A DNA stretch of 64,000 nucleotides from Daucus carota subsp. sativus (Eukaryota; Streptophyta; Magnoliopsida; Apiales; Apiaceae), in NCBI RefSeq assembly GCF_001625215.2, contig NC_030385.2, positions 31,645,598 to 31,709,597 of the forward strand, in the 5' to 3' direction. The position numbers and the translations under genes are program-made. Below, in pieces: positions 54,984-64,000 of the stretch. The notes beneath the pieces were generated by a model that was given only the letters and a program-made list of their open reading frames with translations, did no database searches and was not told where the DNA came from. Position 1 is the stretch's first letter; each line of letters begins with the position of its first letter.

Positions 54984-57314
54984 TTACGCCCAAGCTCTCT
55001 TTCTGGGAACAAGATCTGATGTTTTTATCTCATCAATTTTAGCAGCTACGATGAAATCATTCATGCTTAGACCCCCTGCATAGCAGAAGAGAAATATAGT
55101 TTATACGAGGGGATAGGCGGGTAGCTATCTACCACTTTTGTAGTGATTCAAGAATACACAAGTAAACAAGGCTAGACCACAACTATTGCGATTCAAGAAT
55201 ACACAAGTAAACAAGAGGTTTAAAACATATTGAGAGAAGCAAATGCATTTGTTTTGCATCTGAATTTTCTAATTGGATGTAGATTTCTACATGTTGATAA
55301 TTAGTCATATGACTCACTAATTATGACTAGGTATACAGGGCAGCACTTTGACCTTGCAAGAAACATGAGGACAGTTCGATGAAACATGAAGGGAAACATT
55401 TTTAAGTAATTATGAGAAGAAACATGATGATATATCTAATAATATGAGAAGATTAAGAAATATGTTGATAATTAGTCATATAATGAAGGACAGTTTAGCC
55501 TAGTCAAGATAAGGTATATATTGTAGTTGCGTAGTATGGAATAGAAGTTGTTGGAAGTTATCGACTCAGTTATATGTAGATTGCTCTCAATCATTTTTGG
55601 CGATTTATGATAATATATACTATATACGTTATTCCATTATATTAATATGTGTTAGTTCACAGAACAAAAAAAAATTGTGGGCCGGGACTCTTGTTTAACA
55701 TAGCAGATTGAAAATATGATTTTATCAGCTTAGATTTAGATAACCAATATTCGTAAGCAAAGTTTAGAAGAATGTGATAGAACAATAAAATTGAGAAATG
55801 TTCAATCAGATTGAAAAGCTTGTTAAAAGGTTTCATATAGACATAGAATTACTGCAGAAACACAGAAGACATGACCCACACATCGTTTAACCTCCAGTAA
55901 GTGTACTTAAGCGATCATATAGTATTGGACTCAAAATGTTTAAAGAAAGAAAAGAGATCGCATACCAATCGAAGGCGTCCACAGTTCAGCTCTAACTTGA
56001 TTGGGTGGTTCCAAGTGAAGGTTGGGAAGGTGCCCAGTAGCTTCTACAACATTGAATATCCTATTGATGAGTTCAACGCCAGATTTGAAATCTTTTAGCT
56101 TCCACAAACATTGTAATTTCACCCTTCCACCTTCATTTGACAGTCTCCAACCGACAACCTACAAGAACAATTGAGAAAGGTACAGTGAGATCTTTCAAGA
56201 AAATGCAAATAAAATATCTTTTCTTAATGGTATATTCCTGTGATACTTTCTTCTGTCCTATTCATACCACATTAAGAGCTCAATCTGACCAATTTTGGAT
56301 AAATTTGCATTAGTACTTTCTACTCATTTACTTCACAGACCTCGTAACTGAAATTTACGTGCGCTTCAGGTTTTTATGCTCTTCCCCTCACGCTCTTCTC
56401 CTACGCTTCTAATATAGTTCTAAAATTGCATTCCACTCTTATTCTTACCTCATTCATCCAGATTAACATACAGAAGAGAAAGTAAACTTTTAACAATGTT
56501 CTTCGACTTTCATAACTAAGTACTTACTACTTGTAACAACACTTTACAAACAAGCAGGTGTGGCAATGTCTAACAAAACCCAAAATACTCAAATCCAGTC
56601 CAACTATCAACAGTTCGACACAGTATATAGGGACAAATTTCTAATATGATATTGACACAACTCAATGTGGTTCATTTCTGTTATTTCAAGCTTAGCAAAG
56701 TTCAGTTAATAAATTCAAACTCAATTGATACAGCCTAGAAACAAGAATTATCAAAGTTTTATAGGGAAAAAAAAAAATTTAAGGGGTCAGTAAAAATTGA
56801 ACCTTTCTGTGTAAATTCTAATTTTTGTTGATCATGTTAAAATCTTAGCATATAACCTAAGCCCATACATCAATTTTATCAAATTTCAACAAGTCTTAAA
56901 CCCGAAACCAACACCGCTACAAACAACAAAATTCAAAATTCTTGAAAAACTATAGGGGTGTAGTAAAGATTGTACCTTTCTTAACAAATTCTGAGCATCT
57001 TGCTCAGACAAGGCAAATGGCTTAGGAGAACAGTCAAGTCTAGAAAGAGAGAGAGCAGCTAGATTGGGAATCAATATCTTATGCTCAGTGCTGCCAAAAC
57101 CCAAGACTTTGTCTCCAAAATTACTCTCAATCTCAGCAGGAAAGGGGTCTCTTGCCCCAAAATCATTGTCGCCTTCAATAGCCAAAGTGATCAACTTGGT
57201 GTGTCTGGGAGGTGCATATGTGATTTTAGGACATGGGTTTGATGGAAAACAAGATAGAGATAGAGGAGGAGCTGAGAGGCTTGGACGACCTAGAGTAGCA
57301 ATGGAAGAAGCCAT
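54984..57314 (-). CDS. RAF2: Rubisco assembly factor RAF2 / pterin-4a-carbinolamine dehydratase-like protein
   Basis: Three exons (57314-56976, 56158-55966, 55075-54984) give 207 residues in frame. The first 50 or so residues are Ser/Pro-rich without acids, a chloroplast transit peptide. Then comes the DCoH-like fold (LSEQDAQNLLRKV, VVGWRLSNEGGRVKLQCLW, KDFKSGVELINRIFNVVEA). The dehydratase signature (HHP...W-T-H) is replaced by GHLPNLHLEPP and ELWTPSIGGLS, so catalysis of the classical pterin reaction is doubtful. This fits RAF2 (Arabidopsis SDIRIP1), a stromal protein needed for Rubisco assembly. It is close to FSD2, as in Arabidopsis (At5g51100/At5g51110 by memory). Intron 2 contains an LTR-like repeat. 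Confidence 0.88.
55292..55592. repeat. LTR-like remnant in intron 2 of RAF2
   Basis: TGTTGATAATTAGTCATA occurs at 55292 and again at 55463. The second copy runs into a TG...CA-bounded stretch ending near CTCTCAATCA. This looks like nested or partial solo LTR remains, but the limits are uncertain. Confidence 0.35.
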
Positions 57315-58435
57315 GTAATAAGAGTGGAAGTTTCACTCTGCAACAGGCTTGTGTTTCTTATCCATTGATTGGTGGACACTTAGCATTTTTATCAAACATA
57401 TCGTAGAGTCTATTATTTTTCTTTTTATGAAATTATAGAATCATTAATTTGACTCCAAAAATCAAACTATCTTATGTGGGACTGGGATAAGATATATTCA
57501 TCGGTATTTATCTTTTTAAGCATGATTTACAATAAATAAATTGATATTTATATGATTATATCAGCTTTTTTTCTGAAAACTCTTAGTCGTCGTGTTAGCA
57601 CCATACATATTAGCTTTGTAAACACCGATTAGTAGAAGAAGCAACTGATAAGGAAGTATAGAAACTCGTCGAGTTTTATTATTGTTTGCCTGTTTGGTGT
57701 TGCCACAAAAAAATTATGTTTATCTGTCATATTTAGATTTCTTCGCTTGAATCGCTTCCGTTATGTACCATTTTAGGCCTTTTTCACAAATTTTATATAA
57801 AATTGTCTTCTGAAGAAAAAATATAAATATGTAAGCCGATTCTCTTTTCTTTTTTTAGGCCTATTAAAGGGAGTTGCAAAAGCAGAAAATCAAACTCCTC
57901 AGTTCTCCTTCTTTTCCTTTCATTTAAAGTATAACTGCAATCACATTATAATTTCTGAACTTCACTTGATGACAAATATAATAGCAGGACACAGATTACC
58001 ACTGTATATTATTTTTATCTCAAACTGCATATGTTTGGAGCTATGTCTGTCTACATTGATATATTACATAACCAATTGCCACATATCACACAAAATGCTG
58101 GTTGAGTGGTTGAATAGCTTGAACTTTATGAATGTCCAGTCAAAAGTATCATTTAACTCAATATATTTCCCTCCTCCCAAGTTATCAAGTTTTACATGTA
58201 GATTTGTGGTGTTCTACACAGACCTTAGCATCCGTTGTGGTGTTCTACATTGACCTTAGCAATCTTTCCGGGGTAAAAATCAACAAAAAAGAAATTACTG
58301 CACTAAAACTTAACCAGGTTCATCTCAGCAGAACAATGCGACTCACATTGAAGGGCTGATGTAGATATCTTTAAGAGTAAGGTTCAACTGTCAAACACAA
58401 CGTTATCATAAGCCGAAGAGTTAATGTGTTATTTG
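57315..58435. other. RAF2 upstream region and MC1 3' region
   Basis: No gene is supported. ORFs on + here show no family signal. A short local duplication (GTGGTGTTCTACA twice near 58206-58250) is seen. Confidence 0.55.
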
Positions 58436-61400
58436 TTATATGGAGAAGACCTTTTTGTAGACATCAAAAGATTCGTTCGCAGTTAGTTGCGGTTCCTGTG
58501 TCAAATAATGTAACATACACAAATTAGTTGCAGTTCCTGAGTCAAATAGGGATGAAAACCAGTTCTGTTAATTTAACATAATAGAACTATATAGTGTAAT
58601 CCTACTTGCACTTCCAGAGTAGATATTGTGGAAAGAAGTATAATTTTGAAAGTGGATAGTGCGGAAAGAAGTATAATCCATGGGCATGGCTAGAGAGAAG
58701 ATAATGTCGGACTATCAAATTGGCACAAGTAATTCTTGATATTACTGTCAAGCATTCCAAATACGTCATTTTTTCTTCTAGAGATTAGAGAATACTCCAT
58801 AATTTAAAAAAAATAACATTTGAGCTTACAAGATGCCATGTCCTAAAAAATCCCAAATATATGTATATTCATCATGTGGACTACAGTATTTTCTTTGTTA
58901 TGTTGACCTTCGTTGTATGATTAGTGACATGTGCATAACAATATCTGTCTCTATATATTCGCAAATAAGTATTTTTGCTTTCAAATCATAGTAGCAACAG
59001 TATTATATACCTGTCTCAGGCCAGAACCAAGACTCCCTCCTGTCAAAAGCATGGACAAAAGCGATGTAACTGTACCACCTCCCCCTAAACCACCATCAGT
59101 CTTCCGGATAGTTGACCTCATTGCAGTTAGCATATCCCCATATGTTTTTGCATGTCCATGTTCTATTGCTTGGATAAAAGAGTAAGTCATTGCACCTGTG
59201 GAAGTGACCTTTGATAGGGCCTGTCCGCATAAATTGTCAGCCAGCATTCTTTGTGAATCACTCTAAGATGTGACAATTATACGTAATATGATTCCTTACA
59301 GATGTATCAGCAGAAGTTTGATCATCATCACAGCCACTAAAGGATATGACTTCTCCCCCATTTGTTCCTTTCCATACTCCTGACTTAGGACGATGATCCT
59401 CCCATACATACTTCCCTGTCCTGTAAGAAATTTTTGGAAAAAAAAGAGAGGTTAACCATGTAAATTACATCATAACTATATTAGAGTATGACATGTATAG
59501 CATGCTATAGAAAGTCAGACGCTCTACTTAAGGTTAGAGGCCACCTACCTGTCCATTCTACAAAGATAAGGTAAATCTAGCACAGTTCCACTATGACAAG
59601 CATCTATGATTGAGTGAAGCTTAACCCCACGGGGAAGAGGATTGACAATGGTAGCATTTATTTCATCATCAATAATCATTCCCTGTGTTTCGAAATCCAG
59701 GGGACAAATGGTCTCATCATATCCATCAATCTCATCCCCGTTGTAATTCCTTTGTTGAGAACCATGTCCAGAAAAATGAAACACCAAGGAATCTCCTGGC
59801 TGACAACCTTGCACAAGCCAATACATTGCCATTCTAATATTGTGTTTCGTTGGACGCCTTAATGGATCCTTTTCTTCCTCTGTTACAGAAGATATTAGAA
59901 CCGGAACAGACTCCTCTAAAATACTTAACAAGCAATATAAACTACTATAAACATTTAGGGATAATAAACTAAAGTAAGTGCTTTGGCTGACAAATAGAGA
60001 GAGGGGGGGGGGGGGGGGGGGGGGGGGATGCTTGTGCTGATAATAAAGTTACTGTGCTCGGTCATTTTTTTAACAGTAATATTACACAAATAACAAATTG
60101 CCTGAGAGAGTTTGGGTTATGCTATGCACCAAGCTCGTTACCCTCCTATTCAAAGAATTATCAATTATAAATTTATAAGCATAAAGACACACACTGTATC
60201 CAAATTGACTGATAATGGAAAATTGAAGTTTTTTCTTGTTAAGTGGTAATTGCATTGACCCAATAACAATATACATCAAGAACTAGGGACCAAGCTTCAG
60301 CAATTAATCAGAACTCATGATTATATTGAAGTTATTGCTTGTGCTGAGAATTGATAGTACTACACGTTATTCAGTTTCAATAGCATACAGACACGCAGTC
60401 AACTAACAAATTACCGGAAAAATCTATACTATGCACCTAATTCTTCCCTAATCCGGAAATATAACAATTACTAGAACACACATTCATTGTATCCAGATTG
60501 ACTATTGACGTCTAGGCAAACCACGAAAATGAGGATCTAAATACATTGCTCACACACTTCTTATAAGTTGTAAGGTCTTTATATTAATATACATTCACAC
60601 ATAACTAAATGCCTTGATTTGGAAATTCATTGATTATCATTATAGACAAACAGACACGTTGATCCAAATAGGCTTTCAATGTTAAAGCAAGAAAAGACGT
60701 TGGGGTATCCAACACACTGTTTGTATAACTGTGGACAATTTTTCCTAAATTGAAGAATCATACATTATAATCTTCCACAGAGAGAGAGAGCCTAAATTGA
60801 AGAATCATACATTATAATCTTCCAGAGAGAGAGGGAGGGAGGGAGGGAGGGGGAGAGGGGAGAGAGAGAGAGAGAGAGAGAGGGCGGGGGAGAGAGGGAG
60901 AGGGGGGGGGGAGTCAAATTACTGCGGGGACACAATTATTAAATTGCTGAGCATTCACCTGGCCTTTTTCCATAAAATTCACAGATACATCAAATACAAT
61001 CACACACATTGCATCCAGTATGAACAACAATAAAAACAAACCACTAGTACAATATCTAACGATACCGAATAATCAATAACTAAAGTAAACATACCTGTGA
61101 GCATAATAATAGACGACTCCGGAAACTTGAAATTATTGATGAGCATATACTTCATACAATTGGCATCATTAACACATCCTTTCAGCTGATTCCTGCTCCC
61201 AGTATACGAAATCCCGCAAATCACAGCTCTCTTCTGTCCATTCACCGATGCTGGTTGACCAGGCGGCACGTAACTGATCGGAGCCTGTTGCTGCTGAGGT
61301 GGCTGATAATGATGATAATAATTATTATTCGATGTGGAAGAGGAGTAAGCCGGAGGAGGTGGAGGAGCCACGACATCGCGCGGCTGCGCGATGCGAGTAA

Positions 61401-61491
61401 CGGCGAGGCAGAGTGCGCAACGTATGGACTTGGCGCCTGGCGGGAGCTGCAGCTGCGCGCGGCAGTTAGAGCAGTCCACTAACATCAACAT
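58436..61491 (-). CDS. MC1: Type I metacaspase with LSD1-type zinc finger
   Basis: Five exons join in frame to 372 residues: 61491-61095, 59879-59549, 59420-59300, 59220-59011 and 58495-58436. Arabidopsis MC1 has about 367. The N-terminal LSD1-type finger is CSNCRAQLQLPPGAKSIRC and ALC. A Pro/Gln-rich prodomain (residues about 42-85) follows. The caspase-like domain starts RAVICGISY. Catalytic His is in FHFSGHGSQ and catalytic Cys in DACHSGTVLDLPY. It ends EPQLTANESFDVY. MC1 is a calcium-dependent Arg/Lys-specific protease that promotes hypersensitive cell death and is restrained by LSD1 and MC2. Two ATGs lie six bases apart (MLMLVDC); the first is used here. The long intron 1 carries G and GA tracts. 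Confidence 0.94.
60003..60027. repeat. 25-base G run in MC1 intron 1
   Basis: An uninterrupted G homopolymer on +, preceded by GAGAGAGAG. Confidence 0.9.
60750..60913. repeat. Duplicated 45-base unit and GA/G-rich microsatellite in MC1 intron 1
   Basis: CTAAATTGAAGAATCATACA... occurs twice (about 60750 and 60792), each followed by GA repeats that merge into GGGA and G-rich tracts. Confidence 0.8.
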
Positions 61492-62461
61492 TTTAGTTAA
61501 GTGTTTTCGAGATATTGATAGTTTTGATGCGGAGAGAATAAATTTGATGCGGAGATTATGTAGATGAATGTGAGAGAGAAGGCGATGAGGAACAAGTCAA
61601 TATTTGAATGAGTGAAAGACAGAATAACGTCTTTTTCCGGGAAGGAAAGAGGAGGAGTTGGTGAACCCAAGCGTGTTAGTTATAATCCAGGCTTCTTTTT
61701 GGCTCGAGTATATATATATATTCTAGATTACTTTTAACCGATGTTTGTTTACGTAGAACATCGGAATCGGATTTAATGATACGAAACAAGGTTCAATCTT
61801 AATTGAAGATTAATTGAATTTATTAGAGATTGATCATTTTTTTAACTAATTAATTAGATATTTAATCAGTTCGACGAATTACGGAACATCAATAAATTGA
61901 CGAATAATTATCAAATTTTAGAACAATATTCTGACTTAAATTAAATGATAATATTAATACGAGAAAAGGGAATCTAAATATTTGACATATTAAAATTGAT
62001 TTTGTGAATTATATTAATATAAAATAATATTATATATTTCTTTTGTCAAATGGAATAGCAATTGGGGAAATATTGAGTATCGAACCTCTATTAATATGTA
62101 TAAAATCATTTCAAGAAAAAAAAAATGAAGGCCTTGACCTTGACTTGCAATTTAGATCTAGACGCTAACTTGTTTACTTTTTCTTTTTGGATAAATTACA
62201 ACTTGTCATTATTTTTAGTAGATAATATAAATAACAACTTGTTTTGGTGCTAATTTGAAGAACTTGTCCTGGGTTTCACCAAGATTAATGAATGAAGGTC
62301 TTCCTCTGACTTTTGTGCAAGTTCAGAAACAGGGCATCAGTTGAGAATATACAATACTTAAGTAGTTAAGTATATCATGATTAAATCAACACTTGAGCAG
62401 GATGGAAATAATAAGGCTTCAGAATTAAATATATTAGTATAGATTAGCAAATTATAGGTTA
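61492..62461. other. MC1 upstream region
   Basis: No gene is seen. It contains the second copy of the dispersed repeat (61735-61925) and AT-rich sequence. Confidence 0.55.
61735..61925 (-). repeat. Dispersed noncoding repeat, copy 2
   Basis: The reverse complement aligns with 32937-33120 over nearly its full length, with many substitutions. Confidence 0.6.
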
Positions 62462-62856
62462 GAGCATCTCCAACGGCGTTGGCTATAATCGTTGGCTAAA
62501 TTGGACCTGTAAGACATTATGTAAACTTTGCTGAACCTGTAAGACATTTTGCTTCAATGGTATTGGCTATATTGGTTGGTTATAATTTAAAAATAGTATG
62601 TTATTAATATTTTAAATTGTTAAAATAGAATATATCAGTTCAATATGGTAATAAATGATGTGCAATCTTCCTACAGATTTTCTTGAAGACCTGTAGAGGT
62701 TCGACAAATTTAGCCATCCATAGGAGGTTGGCTAAATTTATAGACAACAGGTGAGCATGGTTGGAGTTGAGTTTTTGGAGCTGTTGGCTAAATTTTTTTA
62801 TTTTAGGTATGCCAACTCATCTTTTTGCCAATGGCTTTAGATGGTTGGAGATGCTC
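62462..62856. mobile_element. PIF/Harbinger (Tourist-like) MITE
   Basis: The ends GAGCATCTCCAACGGC and GGTTGGAGATGCTC are inverted repeats with TTA on both sides (62459-62461, 62857-62859). The length is 395 bases. Words such as TTGGCTAAATT recur inside. Confidence 0.87.
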
Positions 62857-62859
62857 TTA

Positions 62860-63382
62860 GCCAACATAGCAAACAGTTTTATATTTTATCCTTAACAGAA
62901 TGTGATAGCTCAATTAACTACTAGAATCGACAATTCTGATTATAAAAATTATATATTCAGATTAGCAATTATACACTCTCCATCAATACAATATGCATAT
63001 TTATAGCTCAGATTACCTATGTATGTGTAAATGTCAGACTTCAAAAATCATAGCAAAGCCAGTCCCTTGGTCATCGAAATTGCGTAGTCTTACTAATATT
63101 ATTTCACCTGCTAAAATGTAAAAAGTTTAACAACTTCGAAATAGACTGATACTGATCTATCCCAAATTTACATCCAGAAGATTATCCAACTGCCGAAAAC
63201 AACCCCCTAGATTAAGAAGATTCAAATTTAAGTCAATGGTCCACACTGATATCCTGTGTCATCAGTGTAATCAAGCTGGCACCATCATTCCACATTCCGG
63301 TGTCCAACATGAACATAACTAACTTTCCTGCCAAAGTATATAAACTCGAATAAAACTCTGGAAGTAGCTCATGTACCTAAAG
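62860..63382. other. 3' region of the CK2 beta gene, no other gene seen
   Basis: AT-rich sequence, probably including the 3' UTR of the gene that ends at 63383. Confidence 0.5.
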
Positions 63383-63513
63383 TTATGGCTTGTGGACTTT
63401 GAAACCGAATACTTTAGGAACATAACTGCGAGAATCTCGTTGTGGCTTGAGATGGTTATAAGTCATCAGAAATAAGTGAGGAAATGTTGACCCGAAATAA
63501 GCCCCATCAATGG
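63383..63513 (-). CDS. CKB: Casein kinase 2 regulatory (beta) subunit, last exon only
   Basis: A 131-base exon preceded by a TTTTTTCAG acceptor and ending in TAA. It encodes [15 protein letters not shown], then MTYNHLKPQ, then [14 protein letters not shown]. This is the highly conserved C-terminus of CK2 beta, directly after the zinc-binding region. CK2 beta dimerises and bridges two catalytic subunits of the Ser/Thr kinase. The preceding exons are beyond the right edge, and a repeat element occupies the intron from about 63648. Which of the plant CKB paralogues this is cannot be told. Confidence 0.88.
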
Positions 63514-63647
63514 CTGAAAAAACCCAAAAGAGACTAATTAGAATATTGTTAAACAAATTTATATACCACCTTAGACTATAGTTAGGATCACAAATTTGAT
63601 GCATTTATACAAGACATGCTAAGAATTTATTATAAATATAACTTTAA

Positions 63648-64000
63648 CCAGGGACGGAACCAGGAATTTGGATTGGGGTGGGCTTGACAAGTCAATAACG
63701 AACAAAAATATACCCACCAGTATATTTAGGAGGTCGAAAGACCTCATGTGCTGATATCTAATAGAGATATCCTCACTGCACTATATTAGGGATCGAAAAA
63801 AAATAGAACTCCACCTACTTACTCCTCATTTTCTATTCTATTCTCTGTATCTTGTTGATTATATTGATGGGCTGGACCTAATTGATAGTGGGTTTGGATT
63901 CAAGTAACACATAAATTGCATAATATATATAACTACTAGACATTTTTTTCAAAAACTACCCAGGGCTTAAGCCCAGCTTAGCCCTTGAGTAGTTCCGTCT
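63648..64000. mobile_element. MITE-like DNA element in a CK2 beta intron, possibly running past the window end
   Basis: GGGACGGAACCAGGAATTTG near 63650 is mirrored by CTTGAGTAGTTCCGTCT at the very end, with GGGCTTAAGCCC-like words near the right end. The inverted ends suggest a non-autonomous DNA transposon. The target duplication cannot be seen. Confidence 0.5.

Overview
The window is nuclear DNA of a flowering plant. The evidence is introns with GT/AG borders, plant-only gene families (FAR1-type transposase, restorer-like PPR, chloroplast FSD2, RAF2, LSD1-finger metacaspase), Stowaway and Harbinger MITEs, and tRNA-Asp-primed and TRIM LTR elements. It is AT-rich and looks like a eudicot, plausibly an asterid. 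I cannot fix the family from sequence alone.

Left part (1-17.7 kb), accessory. The window opens inside the last exons of a gene related to the ULP1-type gene further right. A direct array of six very small intron-less genes follows, all on +. Each encodes a 90-111 residue coiled-coil protein that I do not recognise. They share one core (about residues 15-60) and, in five of the six, a basic, NLS-like tail. There are two subfamilies, A (3572, 10955, 13841) and B (9315, 15214), plus a divergent founder-like copy (2075). Their promoters, 3' ends and intergenic modules were duplicated with them. A 2.57-kb CACTA transposon (4869-7439, target duplication AGT) sits in the array. It carries exon-intron fragments of two unrelated host genes, an ACR-type ACT-repeat gene and the NAD(P)H dehydrogenase NDC1. 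A degenerate RNase H-like gene and a MITE follow.

Middle (18-33 kb), transposon-like. A multi-exon gene on + has a ULP1/C48 protease domain with a visible His-Asp-Gln-Cys set and a second plant-specific domain (19279-29288). It converges on a complete five-exon FAR1/MULE transposase gene on - (32597-29896, 748 aa). The pair resembles the cargo of a large MULE. A young 6.1-kb non-autonomous LTR element lies inside intron 2 of the protease gene.

Right part (36.5-64 kb), conserved host genes, all protein-coding genes on -. In order they are a 15-exon TPR-MYND-SET protein (784 aa), Fe superoxide dismutase FSD2 (301 aa), a restorer-like PPR protein (579 aa) flanked by two identical tRNA-Phe(GAA) genes, the Rubisco assembly factor RAF2/pterin-dehydratase-like protein (207 aa), metacaspase MC1 (372 aa), and the last exon of a casein kinase 2 beta subunit. 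FSD2 and RAF2 are neighbours in Arabidopsis as I recall it, so this is probably ancestral synteny into which the PPR gene and tRNAs were placed. FSD2 and RAF2 are both plastid proteins. The remaining genes have no evident pathway link.

Most interesting are the undescribed small coiled-coil array bracketed by ULP1-associated genes, and the CACTA element with two captured genes.
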